Shown one piece after another: positions 37,228-47,011 of a DNA stretch of 64,000 nucleotides. Made by a program: the position numbers and the translations under genes. How positions within the stretch are numbered: position 1 is the first letter of the stretch; each line of letters opens with the position of its first letter. Source of the stretch: Kitasatospora gansuensis. Lineage in GTDB: Bacteria > Actinomycetota > Actinomycetes > Streptomycetales > Streptomycetaceae. The notes beneath the pieces are model-generated. The model made no database searches. It saw nothing but the letters and a program-made list of their open reading frames with translations, and had not been told where the DNA came from. The stretch spans positions 3,410,001-3,474,000 of the forward strand of contig NZ_JACHJR010000001.1 in NCBI RefSeq assembly GCF_014203705.1, read 5' to 3'.

Positions 37228-38367
37228 TCAGGCGGGGGCGTTCAGCTTGTCGCCGAGCCAGCCGAGCGAGGCGGGGAGCATCCGGCTCCAGGTGTTGAAG
37301 TTGTGGCCGCCGGTGTCCAGGGTGATCGAGGAGACCTTGGTGGCACTGCCCTTGGCGGCCTCGGCGAACGCCTTGGTCGACGGGTAGTAGTCCCCGTCGC
37401 CCTCCTTGCTGCCGCCGACCAGCAGCGAGACCTCCGGCTTCGGCAGGTTGGCCAGCCGCCAGTCCAGGTCGGCCTGGTTGCGGCGGTCCTGGCTGCCGCC
37501 GAACAGGTCGCCGGTGGTCGGGTCCTCGGCGGCCTTGTAGTAGCCGGACAGCGAGACCCCGGCGGCGAACACGTCCGGGTGCTTCATGGCCAGCTTGAGC
37601 GCGCAGTACCCGCCGGTGGAGTTGCCGATCACGCCCCAGCTGCCCGGCCCCGAGGCGACCCGGTAGGAGTCCCGGACGGTCTGCGGCACGTCCTGGGCGA
37701 AGTACGTCTCGGACTGCGGGCCGCCCGGGATGTCCTCGCACTCGGTGTCCCTGGGCATGGCCGGCGACGGGCGCATCAGCACCAGGACGTACGGCTTGGT
37801 CTTGCCCTCGTTGATCAGCGACAGCTCGGTGGAGGGGTAGTTCAGCTTGGTGATCAGGTTCTTCGCGTCACCGGGGAAGCCCGTGATGGCGATCGCGGCC
37901 GGGAACTTCCTGTCCTTGAACTCCGGCTGGAAATACTGCGGCGGCAGGTAGACGTACCCCTCGGTGGTCAGACCGGTGGCCGCGCCGGGGATCCGGATCT
38001 TCTCCAGCTTGCCGACCACGGCGGGCTCCCGGCCGACCGTGTTGGCGCCCCGGACGTTCTCGTTCGAGATCGTCTGGACCACCGCACCCTTGCGGCCGTC
38101 CGCGAGCTGGCTCTGGATCACCACCGGGCCGTCCTGGTTGCTGCCGATCAGGTCGGCCCAGCTGCTGTAGAACGCGAAGTAGTTGTTGGCCACCAGCCCC
38201 ACGGTGCACATCACGGCGAGCTGGGTGGCCAGGATGGTGCCCAGCCGGCCGAACACCGTCGCCCAGCTCCGCTTCGCCAGCCGGGGCCAGAGCCAGACCG
38301 TCGCGGCCACCATCAGCACCGAGACCAGCGCCGACAGCGCGAGCACCTTGTGACTCGTCAGACCCAT
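37228..38367 (-). CDS. Membrane-anchored alpha/beta-hydrolase-fold esterase
   Basis: A 379-aa protein starting at ATG 38367 (MGLTSHKVLALSALVSVLMV). It has two or three N-terminal spans (including FGRLGTILATQLAVMCTVGL) and then an extracytoplasmic esterase domain of the esterase D/antigen 85-like group. The nucleophile serine is in WGVIGNSTGGYCALKLAMKH, followed by PDVFAAGVSLSGYY; the catalytic His is in TGGHNFNTWSRMLP. It probably hydrolyses or transfers an ester at the cell surface. A longer upstream frame to 38637 lacks a start signal. Substrate unknown. Confidence 0.88.
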   Translation of the reverse strand: MGLTSHKVLALSALVSVLMVAATVWLWPRLAKRSWATVFGRLGTILATQLAVMCTVGLVANNYFAFYSSWADLIGSNQDGPVVIQSQLADGRKGAVVQTISNENVRGANTVGREPAVVGKLEKIRIPGAATGLTTEGYVYLPPQYFQPEFKDRKFPAAIAITGFPGDAKNLITKLNYPSTELSLINEGKTKPYVLVLMRPSPAMPRDTECEDIPGGPQSETYFAQDVPQTVRDSYRVASGPGSWGVIGNSTGGYCALKLAMKHPDVFAAGVSLSGYYKAAEDPTTGDLFGGSQDRRNQADLDWRLANLPKPEVSLLVGGSKEGDGDYYPSTKAFAEAAKGSATKVSSITLDTGGHNFNTWSRMLPASLGWLGDKLNAPA

Positions 38368-38537
38368 GTGTTCGCTCGCCCCTGCTCTGCCCGCTCGTCC
38401 CGCACAACACCCTCCAGGGTGCCTGAGCGCCGGACCGAAGACCTGAGCGTCTGGGCGGAGCCCGCCCCCGCCGATCGACGGGGGCCCCGGGCTGCCACAC
38501 TTGACCCGTCCCGGGCCACGTCGTCGAGGAGTCCCCC

Positions 38538-38768
38538 GTGAGCAGCACCACCACCGACCGCGGCGACAGCCTCGTCCGGGCCGGCGCCATCGTCTTCCTG
38601 ATCGGGGCGGTGGCCACTCTGGTGACCTTCGTCCCACTCTTCCTCGACCTGCCCCGGCTCCCGTCGGTCGCCTACTGGGTCTCGATGGTCATGCCCCTCG
38701 GCCTGCTGATCGCCCTGACCGGCCTCTTCCGCTCCGCCAGGCACACGGCCCGGCAGGCCCAGGGCTGA
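38538..38768 (+). CDS. Small two-span membrane protein
   Basis: A 76-aa protein starting at GTG 38538 behind GAGGAG. Hydrophobic spans are at about 15-33 (GAIVFLIGAVATLVTFVPLF) and 44-62 (YWVSMVMPLGLLIALTGLF), with a basic end (RSARHTARQAQG). Conserved-looking but of unknown function. It is divergent from the esterase and convergent with the HAD gene, 3 bp apart. Confidence 0.7.
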   Translation: MSSTTTDRGDSLVRAGAIVFLIGAVATLVTFVPLFLDLPRLPSVAYWVSMVMPLGLLIALTGLFRSARHTARQAQG

Positions 38769-38771
38769 CGC

Positions 38772-39377
38772 CTAGGCGAGGTGCGCCGCCAGCCAGGCCG
38801 GGAACTCGGTGAGGTCCGTGAGGACCACGTCCGCACCCCCCGCGTACAGCTCCGCCGCCGTGTACGGCCCCGTCGCCACGCCGACCGCGACCGCGTCCGC
38901 CGCCCGGGCGCCGATCATGTCGCCGAGGTGGTCGCCGACGTAGACGGCGGCGCCGTGCTCCCGCAGGGCGTCGCCCTTGGATTCGGCCCAGGTGTCGCCG
39001 ACCAGGATGTCGGTGACCAGGCCGACGTGGTCGAGCTGGAGCCGGGCGTTGGACTCGTACTTGCCGGTGATCACCGCGACCCGGCCGCCGTGGGCCCGGA
39101 CGGCGGCCAGCGACTCGACCACCCCGGGCAGCAGCAGCGTGCCGGGCAGCGCGTGCTCGCGGTAGAGCGTCCGGTACAGGTCCGCCATCTCCGCCACCGC
39201 CTCGGCCGGGAACCAGTGCCCGATCTCCTGAGCGAGCGGCGGCCCGAGCCGGCTGACGGCCAGTCCGCTGTCGATCGGGACCCCGGTCGCGGCTGACAGG
39301 GCGTCATAACAGGCCCGGATGCCGGGCCTGGTGTCGAGCAGGGTCATGTCGAGGTCGAAGCCCACGGTGAGAGACAT
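38772..39377 (-). CDS. HAD-superfamily phosphatase
   Basis: A 201-aa HAD hydrolase. Motif I is FDLDMTLLDT, motif II is VAVITGKYESN, motif III has the lysine in WAESKGDALREHG, and motif IV is VYVGDHLGDMIGARAADAVA. The cap is small and helical, as in phosphoglycolate phosphatase relatives. Likely removes phosphate from a small metabolite; the substrate is not predictable. Divergent from the iron ABC importer. Confidence 0.9.
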   Translation of the reverse strand: MSLTVGFDLDMTLLDTRPGIRACYDALSAATGVPIDSGLAVSRLGPPLAQEIGHWFPAEAVAEMADLYRTLYREHALPGTLLLPGVVESLAAVRAHGGRVAVITGKYESNARLQLDHVGLVTDILVGDTWAESKGDALREHGAAVYVGDHLGDMIGARAADAVAVGVATGPYTAAELYAGGADVVLTDLTEFPAWLAAHLA

Positions 39378-39423
39378 GACCCCACCCTAGAAGGCGGAAC
39401 TTGCCCCGCCCGCGGCCCCCAAC

Positions 39424-39442
39424 TTAGGTTTGCCTGAGTTGA
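39424..39442 (+). promoter_or_regulatory. Iron-box-like operator (DmdR/IdeR type)
   Basis: TTAGGTTTGCCTGAGTTGA agrees at about 13 of 19 positions with the actinobacterial iron box (TTAGGTTAGGCTCACCTAA). It lies 8 bp before the start of the first permease gene, in the right place for iron-dependent repression by a DtxR-family regulator. No binding evidence. Confidence 0.65.
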
Positions 39443-39449
39443 CTGCGAA

Positions 39450-40487
39450 ATGGGACGAATGCCTGCCATCACCGAGCCGGTCCGGAGCGCGCCGCCGCAC
39501 CGCCGAATACTCTGGCTGACCGCCGCCGTGGCCGTCCTGCTGGCCGCGGTCCTGCTGAGCCTGACGGTCGGCAGCCGTACCGTCCCGTTCGGCGAGGCCG
39601 TCTCGGCGCTGCTGCACGGCGGCGACACCGCCAACGCCGTGGTGGTCCGCGAGCTGCGGCTGCCGCGCACCGTGGTCGGCCTGGCCGTCGGCGCCGCGCT
39701 CGGCCTGGCCGGGGCGGTGATGCAGGGGATCACCCGCAACCCGATCGCCGAGCCGGGCATCCTCGGCGTCAGCCAGGGCGCGGCGGCGGGCGTGGTGTTC
39801 GCCATCTCGGTGCTGGGCGTCGGCTCACTCGCCGGGTACGTCTGGTTCGGCTTTGCGGGGGCCGCGATCGCCGCCGTGCTGGTGTACCTGCTGGCGGGCA
39901 CCGGCCGGGGCGGCGCGACGCCGGTCAAACTCGCCCTCGCGGGCTCCGCGATGACCGCCTTCATCGCCTCGCTGATCTCCACCGTGCTGACCACCGACGC
40001 GGCCACCATGGACCAGTTCCGGTTCTGGCACGTCGGCTCGCTGGCGGGCCGGACCTCCGACGTGGCCTGGCAGCTGCTGCCCTTCCTGCTGGTCGGCACC
40101 GTGCTGGTGTTCGCGGTGGCCCGGGGCCTGGACGCGCTGGCGCTCGGCGACGACACCGCCAAGGGCCTGGGCGCGCGGACCGGCACCACCAGGGCCGTGG
40201 GAGCGCTCGGCGCGACCGTACTGACCGGTTCGGCGGTGGCGGCGGCCGGGCCGATCGCCTTCGTCGGCCTGGCCGTGCCGCACGCCGCCCGGGCGCTGGT
40301 GGGCACCGACCACCGCTGGGTGCTGACCCTGTCCGCGCTGCTCGGGCCCGCGCTGCTGCTGCTCGCCGACACCCTGGGCCGGGTCGTCTTCCCGCCGTCG
40401 GAGGTACCCGCGGGCGTGATGACCGCGCTGGTCGGCGTACCGGTGCTGGTCGCGCTGGTGCGCCGGAAGAAGGTGGTGGCGGCATGA
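39450..40487 (+). CDS. Iron-siderophore ABC transporter permease (FecCD family), first subunit
   Basis: A 345-aa permease with about 9-10 spans. FecCD marks are [20 protein letters not shown], followed by [20 protein letters not shown], and near the end [20 protein letters not shown]. It pairs with the next permease gene, overlapping it by ATGA, to form the membrane channel of a siderophore importer. The start is ATG 39450, just after the iron box. Substrate probably a ferric siderophore; which one is unknown. Confidence 0.93.
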   Translation: MGRMPAITEPVRSAPPHRRILWLTAAVAVLLAAVLLSLTVGSRTVPFGEAVSALLHGGDTANAVVVRELRLPRTVVGLAVGAALGLAGAVMQGITRNPIAEPGILGVSQGAAAGVVFAISVLGVGSLAGYVWFGFAGAAIAAVLVYLLAGTGRGGATPVKLALAGSAMTAFIASLISTVLTTDAATMDQFRFWHVGSLAGRTSDVAWQLLPFLLVGTVLVFAVARGLDALALGDDTAKGLGARTGTTRAVGALGATVLTGSAVAAAGPIAFVGLAVPHAARALVGTDHRWVLTLSALLGPALLLLADTLGRVVFPPSEVPAGVMTALVGVPVLVALVRRKKVVAA

Positions 40488-41527
40488 GCCTCCCGCTGAG
40501 CGGTTACTCGGTGGCTCGGTTCGGCCCGGCCTCGTTCCTGGTGCACCGGCGGTCGGTCGCGGTCGCGGCGGCACTGCTGGTGCTGCTGTCCGGCGCGGTG
40601 GTGGCCTCGCTCTGCCTGGGCCAGTCCACCGTCTCGCCCGCCTCGGTGCTGGACGTGCTGCTCGGGCGGCCGAGCCCGGACCAGCTGGTGGTCGGCGAGC
40701 TGCGGCTGCCCCGGGTGACGGCGGGTCTGCTGGTCGGCCTGGCGCTCGGCCTGGCCGGGGCGCTGATCCAGACCGTCGCCCGCAACCCGCTGGCCAGCCC
40801 GGACGTGATCGGGGTGAGCCACGGCGCGAGCGCGGTGGTGGTCGGCCTGATGGCCTTCGGGTATGTGCAGACGGCCCGTCAGGTGCCGTGGGTGGCGGTG
40901 GCCGGCGGCCTGGCGGCCGGGCTGCTGGTCTATCTGCTGGCCTGGCGGCGCGGTATGCACGCGCAGCGGTTCGTACTGGTCGGGATCGGCATCTCGATCG
41001 CGCTCTCCTCGCTCACCTCGCTGTTCCTGACCAAGGGCGACGGTCTGCAGGCGCAGCAGGCCAAGGTCTGGATGACGGGCAGCCTGAACGGCGCCGGCTT
41101 CGACCAGTCGACCTGGCTGGCCTGGGTGCTGCTGGCTTCCGTACCGGCCGTGCTCTGGGCGGCCCGGGCGCAGCGGTCGATCTCCTTCGACGACTCGACG
41201 GCGGTCGGTCTCGGCCTGCGGCTGAACCGGATCCGGCTCGGCATGGCGCTGCTCGGCATCGTGCTGGCCTCCTGCGCGACCGGTGCGGCCGGGCCGGTGG
41301 ACTTCGTGGCGCTGATGGCGCCGCAGATCGCGGTCCGGCTGGTCCGGGGCGCGCAGCTGCCGCTGTTCTGTTCGGCGCTGACCGGCGCCGTGGTGGTGGT
41401 GCTCGCCGATCTGCTGGCCCGTCGGCTGCTGGCGCCGGTCGAGCTGCCGGTGGGGGTGGTGACGGCGCTGGTGGGCGCGCCGTACCTGATGTGGCTGTTG
41501 ATCCGTTCCCGTCGTGGAGGTTCCTGA
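40484..41527 (+). CDS. Iron-siderophore ABC transporter permease (FecCD family), second subunit
   Basis: A 347-aa FecCD permease beginning in the ATGA overlap with the first one. Motifs: [40 protein letters not shown] and [20 protein letters not shown]. About 9-10 spans. Its stop overlaps the start of the ATPase gene (TGATG at 41525-41529), so all three subunits are translationally coupled and should be made in fixed proportion. Confidence 0.94.
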   Translation: MSLPLSGYSVARFGPASFLVHRRSVAVAAALLVLLSGAVVASLCLGQSTVSPASVLDVLLGRPSPDQLVVGELRLPRVTAGLLVGLALGLAGALIQTVARNPLASPDVIGVSHGASAVVVGLMAFGYVQTARQVPWVAVAGGLAAGLLVYLLAWRRGMHAQRFVLVGIGISIALSSLTSLFLTKGDGLQAQQAKVWMTGSLNGAGFDQSTWLAWVLLASVPAVLWAARAQRSISFDDSTAVGLGLRLNRIRLGMALLGIVLASCATGAAGPVDFVALMAPQIAVRLVRGAQLPLFCSALTGAVVVVLADLLARRLLAPVELPVGVVTALVGAPYLMWLLIRSRRGGS

Positions 41528-42315
41528 TGCACCGTCTGGCAGCCCGGGGGCTGACCCTCGCGTACGAGTCCAGGACGGTGGTCGAGGAGCTCGACCTGAC
41601 CGTGCCGGACGGCGCCGTGACGGTGATCGTCGGCCCGAACGCCTGCGGCAAGTCCACCCTGCTGCGGGCGCTCGGCCGGCTGCTGAAGCCGGTCCGCGGG
41701 GCGGTGCTGCTGGACGGCGCCGAGCTGGCCGGCACCCCGACCCGGAAGATCGCCCAGCGGATCGGCCTGCTGCCGCAGTCGCCGGTCGCGCCGGAGGGCA
41801 TCTCGGTCGGCGACCTGGTGGCCCGGGGCCGCCAGCCGCACCAGAGCTGGTGGCGGCAGTGGTCGGCGGCGGACGAGCAGGCGGTCACCGAGGCGATGGC
41901 GCGGACCTCCACCACCGACCTGGCCGAGCGCAGCGTGGACGAGCTGTCGGGGGGTCAGCGGCAGCGGGCCTGGATCGCCATGGCGCTCGCCCAGGGCACC
42001 GACATCCTGCTGCTGGACGAGCCGACCACCTTCCTGGACATCGCCCACCAGGTCGAGGTGCTGGACCTGGTCCGGCGCCTCAACAAGGAGCGCGGCCGCA
42101 CCGTGGTGGCCGTGCTGCACGACCTCAACCAGGCCGCCAGGTACGCCGACCACCTGGTGGCGATGCGGGACGGCCGGATCGTCGCGCGGGGCCCGCCCGC
42201 CGAGGTGGTCACCGCGGAGCTGGTCCGGGAGGTGTTCGGTCTGGAGGCCGTGATCGTGCCGGACCCGGTGACCGGGACGCCGCTGGTGATCCCGGGCGCG
42301 CCCTGGGCGGGCTGA
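41527..42315 (+). CDS. Iron-siderophore ABC transporter ATP-binding protein
   Basis: A 262-aa ATPase. Walker A is [10 protein letters not shown], the Q-loop region is [20 protein letters not shown], the signature is [20 protein letters not shown], Walker B is [13 protein letters not shown] and the switch His is in [16 protein letters not shown]. It closely resembles FepC/FecE-type subunits. The start at 41527 overlaps the permease stop. It energises uptake through the two permeases encoded upstream. Confidence 0.96.
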   Translation: MHRLAARGLTLAYESRTVVEELDLTVPDGAVTVIVGPNACGKSTLLRALGRLLKPVRGAVLLDGAELAGTPTRKIAQRIGLLPQSPVAPEGISVGDLVARGRQPHQSWWRQWSAADEQAVTEAMARTSTTDLAERSVDELSGGQRQRAWIAMALAQGTDILLLDEPTTFLDIAHQVEVLDLVRRLNKERGRTVVAVLHDLNQAARYADHLVAMRDGRIVARGPPAEVVTAELVREVFGLEAVIVPDPVTGTPLVIPGAPWAG

Positions 42316-42325
42316 CCGTACGTCA

Positions 42326-43366
42326 GTGGACAACTCGGACATAATCGACATGTCTCGTACTGTCGAGCCGCCCGGGGTGCCGATGCCACGTCAACTCTCC
42401 CGCCGTACCGCCCTGGCCGGACTGGGCGCGGTCCTGCTGGCCGGCTGCACCGACCGGCCCGTCTTCCCGGCCGTCCCCGACCTGCCGGACGGCACCGAGA
42501 CGCCCAACCCCGAACCGGTGCCGAGCGTCACGGTGACCGCCGCCACCGGCGAGGTCGAGGTGCCCGGCGCACCGGTCCGGGTGGTGGTGCTGGACACCGC
42601 CGAACTGGACTCCGCCTTCACCCTCGGCATCCCCCCGGTCGGCGCCGCCCGGGCCCCCGCCGACCGGGAGCTCCCCGACTACTGGCCGGCCTCCTGGCTG
42701 GAACGGATCGGCATCGTCGGCGACATCGGCAGCCCGGACGGCGCCCGGATCGCCGCCCTCACCCCCGAGCTGATCCTGAGCAACCAGACCCGGGACGGCG
42801 CGCACTACGACACCCTGCGGGCGATCGCCCCCACCGTGCTGAGCCGGACCACCGGCTTCCCCTGGAAGGAGAACTTCCAGCTGCACGCCCAGGCCCTCAG
42901 CCGCCAGGCCCAGGCCGCCGCCGTCATCGCCGAGTACGGACGGCACGTCGGCCGGGCTACCCGGGCGATCGGCGACGCCGGTTCGGGCGGCAAGCGGATC
43001 AGCCTGGTCCGGTTCGTCGAGGGGTCACCCACCGTCCGGCTGTACGGGAAGCAGAACTTCCCCGGCACCCTGCTGGCTGACCTCCAGCTCGGCCGCCCCG
43101 ACCCGCAGAACGTCGACCAGTTCGCCGTCGAGGTGCCGCCCGACCGGATCGCCCAGGCCGACGGGGACTACCTCTTCTACTCGACGTACGGCGACCCCGC
43201 CAAGGCCGGCACCGACGCCGTGCTGGCCGGCGCCGGCTGGCAGGCCCTCGGCGCGGTCAAGGCCCACCGGGCCTTCCCGGTGGACGACCAGCTCTGGTAC
43301 CAGGGCATCGGCTACACCGGGGCCAACCTGATCCTGGCCGAGCTGCAACGCCTGCTCGGCGCCTGA
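42326..43366 (+). CDS. Iron-siderophore substrate-binding lipoprotein
   Basis: A protein of up to 346 aa, type III periplasmic binding fold. The export signal has twin arginines and a lipobox: RQLSRRTALAGLGAVLLAGC, with Cys as the lipidated residue. The typical two-lobe pattern follows (RVVVLDTAELDSAFTLGIPP; RIAALTPELILSNQTRDGAH; and a C-terminal IGYTGANLILAELQRLL). The frame opens at GTG 42326; ATG 42350 or ATG 42383 give a more usual signal peptide length, so the start is uncertain. It lies 10 bp after the ATPase gene and completes the importer. Confidence 0.9.
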   Translation: MDNSDIIDMSRTVEPPGVPMPRQLSRRTALAGLGAVLLAGCTDRPVFPAVPDLPDGTETPNPEPVPSVTVTAATGEVEVPGAPVRVVVLDTAELDSAFTLGIPPVGAARAPADRELPDYWPASWLERIGIVGDIGSPDGARIAALTPELILSNQTRDGAHYDTLRAIAPTVLSRTTGFPWKENFQLHAQALSRQAQAAAVIAEYGRHVGRATRAIGDAGSGGKRISLVRFVEGSPTVRLYGKQNFPGTLLADLQLGRPDPQNVDQFAVEVPPDRIAQADGDYLFYSTYGDPAKAGTDAVLAGAGWQALGAVKAHRAFPVDDQLWYQGIGYTGANLILAELQRLLGA

Positions 43367-43368
43367 CC

Positions 43369-44070
43369 TCAGCCCTCCACCACTGCTTTGCGCCGACGGA
43401 GCGTCACCAGCAGCAGGAACAGCGCCGAGACCACCGCCGCCAGCCGCAGCGCGCCCGGCGCACCGTCCCAGACCTGACGTCCCAACTGATCGGCCGGCCC
43501 CGCCGGGGACCCCCACCGGCCCTGGACCCGGCCCCACTGCCAGAGCGCCGTACCGGTCATCGTCCCCAACGGCACCACCAGCACCGCGAACTTCCTGGTC
43601 AGATCACCCAGCCTCGACACGTACGCCAGCGCCCAGCCCGCCAGCAGCGCGAGCAGCTGCCCGGTGACCGCACCCGCCAACAGCACCACGACCGCCAGCA
43701 GCACCACCGCCGAGGGGCGACGCCCCGTCATGAACGACCGTCGCGGCCCGGCCTCCGCCGCCGGCTCCTCCTCCCCCACCGGCTCCGCCGTCCGCTGCTC
43801 CGGCAGCTCCGCCTCCCCCGCGACGGGCTCGGGCTCGACCACCGGGAAGTCGAACGTGATGCTGTCCCACCCCGGGAAGTCGGCAGCCGTCAACGGCCGG
43901 CTCGGCGCAGCCCGAGCGATCAACCACGCCCCCTCCCCCGGCACCTCCCCCCGCTCCACCGGCACCTCGGGCGCGTACACCGACTCCACCACCTCGGCCG
44001 ACCCTTCCCCGCCCTTCCGCCCCAACACCCGCCACGGCCCGTCCACCCGCCACCACTCGCCGTCCGCCAT
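43369..44070 (-). CDS. Hypothetical protein with C-terminal membrane region
   Basis: A 233-aa protein starting at ATG 44070 (MADGEWWRVDGPWRVLGRKG). The first ~120 residues are acidic and Pro/Glu-rich (VVEPEPVAGEAELPEQRTAE). Two spans follow (VVLLAVVVLLAGAVTGQLLA and a further segment) and one near the C-terminus (ALRLAAVVSALFLLLVTL), ending in a basic tail. No recognised family. Convergent with the siderophore-binding gene, 2 bp apart. Function unknown. Confidence 0.65.
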   Translation of the reverse strand: MADGEWWRVDGPWRVLGRKGGEGSAEVVESVYAPEVPVERGEVPGEGAWLIARAAPSRPLTAADFPGWDSITFDFPVVEPEPVAGEAELPEQRTAEPVGEEEPAAEAGPRRSFMTGRRPSAVVLLAVVVLLAGAVTGQLLALLAGWALAYVSRLGDLTRKFAVLVVPLGTMTGTALWQWGRVQGRWGSPAGPADQLGRQVWDGAPGALRLAAVVSALFLLLVTLRRRKAVVEG

Positions 44071-44157
44071 GCCCCCGACGCTACCCACATCCACCCCCCG
44101 AAACGACCCCCTTCACGCCCCCACGCCCCCTGCTGGCACACGCGCCGGTGGCACACG

Positions 44158-44406
44158 CAGGGGCTCGGGGCTCTGCTGATCTGCGGCTCCGCCGCGCGGG
44201 CGACGCCGGATAGCTGCTGGCACACGGTTCGGCAGTCAGGGGCTCGGGGAACTGCGACGCCAACCCCAGAAGCGTGATCACCGCGCACATGGCCAGGCAC
44301 TTTCGCCTGAACCCGCACACCAGGCAACCTGAGCCGCGCCCGGGGTTGGCCGCTCCCGCACTTTGCCCCCGCCCCGTGGCCGGCGTCGCAGTTCCCCGAG
44401 CCCCTG
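44158..44406 (+). repeat. Dispersed palindromic repeat, copy 4 with an extra half copy
   Basis: A half copy at 44158-44220 (CAGGGGCTCGGGGCTCTGCT, GCGGCTCCGCCGC, GGGCGACGCCG), much like the 8.7-kb copy, is followed by a full copy with arms at 44237-44259 and 44384-44406 and the core GGCCAGGCACTTTCGCCT. Together they fill most of the 397-bp gap between the hypothetical membrane gene and the helicase-associated gene. No gene is seen in this gap. Confidence 0.85.
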
Positions 44407-44467
44407 TCTGCCGCAGCGTGTGCCACAGGCCCTGGCTTGTTTGCGTAGGTGCCGTAATCTGGGTCGG

Positions 44468-47002
44468 ATGACCAGTCAGCAGAGCGAGCCCCGCCCGGCG
44501 AAGGCCGCCGCACCCCGGACGCTCGCCGAGGAGCTCCGCGCCCGCGACGACCACTCGCTGGCCGCCCTGCTGCACGCCCGCCCCGACCTGCTCAACCCGG
44601 TCCCGAGCGACCTCACCCAGTTGGCGGCCCGGCTCTCCAGCCGCGCGTCCACCCTCCGGGCGCTGGAGCGCCTGGACCGCTTCACCCTGCAGACCGCCGA
44701 GGCCCTGGCCGCCGCCCCCGACGGCTGCACCGACACCGTGATCCGGAACCTCCTGGCCGGCCCCGCCCGGGTGAAGCCGCATCCCGCCGCGACCCCCGCC
44801 GACCGCGCCGCCGTCGCCGCCGCGCTGCCCGGCGCGATCGCCACGCTCCGTTCCCAGGTGCTGCTCTGGGGCCCGGACTCGGCACTCCGGCTGGTGATCG
44901 CGGTCCGCGAGGCGCTCGCCCCGACCGCCGCCAACCCCGGCCGGACCGGGCTCGGCCCGACCCTGGCCGAGGCGACCCTCGGTATGTCGCCGGCCCGGCT
45001 CCAGCAGCTGATCGCCGGTGCCGGGCTGCCGCCCACCGCCGACCCGGTGACCGCCGTGGCCGCGCTCGGCCAGTTGCTGCAGGACCGCAAGCGCTGCGCC
45101 GCCCTGCTGGCCGGGGCCCCGGCCCCGGCGCTCGCGCTGCTGGAGAAGCTGGTCTGGGGACCACCGACCGGCACCGTCCCGGACGCGGCCCGGCCGGTCA
45201 CTGTGGACGAGGCCCGCAGCCCGGTCGAGTGGCTGCTCGCGCGCGGACTGCTGCTCCCTTCCAGTGCCGGATCCGTGGTGATCCCAAGGGAGTTGGCGCT
45301 GCACCTGCGCGGCGAGCGGAGCCACCGTACGGTCGAGCCGACCCCGCCCGCGATCACCCCGACCGTCGAGCGCGATCCACAGGCTGTGGACAACGCGGCG
45401 GCCGGCCAGGCGTACACCGCCGTCCGCACCGTCGAGGAACTGCTGGAGGCCTGGGGCCTGCAGGCCCCACCCACCCTGCGGGCCGGCGGTCTGGGCGTAC
45501 GGGACCTCAAGCGGGCCGCGCTGGTCCTGGAGTGCAGCGAGCCCACCGCCGCCTTCTGGCTCGAACTCGCCTACACCTCCGGCCTGTTGGCGCCGGATGG
45601 GGAGACCGACGAGCGCTGGGCGCCGACCCCGGCGTACGACCACTGGCTGCAGCAGTCGACCGCCGACCGCTGGTCGCTGCTGGCCCGCAGCTGGCTGGCC
45701 GCCACCCGGGTGGCCGGGCTGACCGGCACCCCGGACGGCAAGGGCAAGACCCGCGCCCCGCTGGGCCCCGAGCTGGACCGTACGCTCGCACCGTCCGTAC
45801 GCCGCGCGACACTTGAGGCGCTGGCCGGTCTGCCGGCCGGCGGCGTGGCGGACGCCGCGACGCTGCTGCCGCTGCTCCGCTGGCAACGCCCGCTCCGGGG
45901 CGGCCCGGTGGGGTCGGACGGCCGGGACTTCCGCGACCACCTGGTCGACTGGACGCTGCACGAGGCCGAACTGCTCGGCATCACCGGCCGGGGCGCCCTC
46001 GGCGCACCGGCCCGGGCCCTGCTCGCCAACGCCGATCCGGCCGCCGTACTGGACCCGCTGCTCCCGCAGCCGCTGGACCACGTGATCCTCCAGCCGGACC
46101 TGACCGCGATCGCGCCGGGCCCGCTGCTCACCCCGCTCGCCCAGGCGCTGGCGCTCTGCGCGGACATCGAGTCCAAGGGCGGCGCGACGGTCTACCGCTT
46201 CACCACCGGCTCGATCCGCCGCGCGCTGGACGCCGGGCGGTCCGCCGCCGACCTGCACTCCTTCCTGGGCCAGCACTCCCGCACGCCCGTCCCGCAGCCG
46301 CTCAGCTACCTGATCGACGACGTGGCGCGGCGGCACGGCGTGCTCCGGGTCGGCGCGGCCTCCTCGTACCTGCGCTGCGACGACCCCGGGCTGCTGGCCG
46401 AGGTGCTGGCCGACCGGCGCGCGGCCGAGCTGCGGCTGCGGATGCTCGCCCCGACCGTGCTGGCCGCCCAGGCCGGTCCCGAGACGCTGCTCTCGGTGCT
46501 CAGGTCGATGGGGTACGCCCCGGCCGCCGAGTCCGCCGAGGGCGACGTGCTGCTGACCCACCCGGACAGCCGCCGCACCCCGCCGCGCACCGCCCCCACC
46601 CCGGTGCCCGACGGACCGCCGGAGCCGGACCGGGTGCTGCTGACCGCCGCCGTCAAGGCCGTCCGGGCGGGCGACCGGGCCGCCACCGCCGTCCGCCGGG
46701 AGACCGTCACCGGACCGGCCGCCAACCGCCCGCAGAGCGGCCCGGCCCGCAGCGACCTGCGCCAACTCCCGCGCACCGCCGCGGCGGACACGCTGGCCGC
46801 GCTGCAGACCGCGGTGCTGCTCGGCGAGCGGATGTGGATCGGCTACGTGAACGCCGAGGGCCTCTCCTCGCAGCGGGTGATCGACCCGGTGAAGGTCGAG
46901 GGCGGCTACGTCACGGCGTACGACCACCTCAGCGACGAGGTCCGCACCTTCGCCCTGCACCGGATCACCGGAGTAGCCGAGCTGGCCGACAGCGCGCAGT
47001 AA
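44468..47002 (+). CDS. Helicase-associated (Helicase_C_3-type) protein, partner of XPB
   Basis: An 844-aa actinobacterial protein. The N-terminal half is a helical repeat/winged-helix region (LAEELRARDDHSLAALLHAR). The middle contains a helicase C-terminal-like block around residues 480-640 (LDPLLPQPLDHVILQPDLTA, ALALCADIESKGGATVYRFT). The C-terminal ~70 residues are WYL-like (AVLLGERMWIGYVNAEGLSS, TFALHRITGVAEL). No Walker A motif is visible, so it is probably not an active helicase alone. In actinobacteria this gene usually sits beside the XPB helicase gene; here XPB is 9.3 kb away, beyond pgeF and an IS-riddled module. A role with XPB in DNA repair is an inference. Confidence 0.86.
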   Translation: MTSQQSEPRPAKAAAPRTLAEELRARDDHSLAALLHARPDLLNPVPSDLTQLAARLSSRASTLRALERLDRFTLQTAEALAAAPDGCTDTVIRNLLAGPARVKPHPAATPADRAAVAAALPGAIATLRSQVLLWGPDSALRLVIAVREALAPTAANPGRTGLGPTLAEATLGMSPARLQQLIAGAGLPPTADPVTAVAALGQLLQDRKRCAALLAGAPAPALALLEKLVWGPPTGTVPDAARPVTVDEARSPVEWLLARGLLLPSSAGSVVIPRELALHLRGERSHRTVEPTPPAITPTVERDPQAVDNAAAGQAYTAVRTVEELLEAWGLQAPPTLRAGGLGVRDLKRAALVLECSEPTAAFWLELAYTSGLLAPDGETDERWAPTPAYDHWLQQSTADRWSLLARSWLAATRVAGLTGTPDGKGKTRAPLGPELDRTLAPSVRRATLEALAGLPAGGVADAATLLPLLRWQRPLRGGPVGSDGRDFRDHLVDWTLHEAELLGITGRGALGAPARALLANADPAAVLDPLLPQPLDHVILQPDLTAIAPGPLLTPLAQALALCADIESKGGATVYRFTTGSIRRALDAGRSAADLHSFLGQHSRTPVPQPLSYLIDDVARRHGVLRVGAASSYLRCDDPGLLAEVLADRRAAELRLRMLAPTVLAAQAGPETLLSVLRSMGYAPAAESAEGDVLLTHPDSRRTPPRTAPTPVPDGPPEPDRVLLTAAVKAVRAGDRAATAVRRETVTGPAANRPQSGPARSDLRQLPRTAAADTLAALQTAVLLGERMWIGYVNAEGLSSQRVIDPVKVEGGYVTAYDHLSDEVRTFALHRITGVAELADSAQ

Positions 47003-47011
47003 CCTCGGGGC

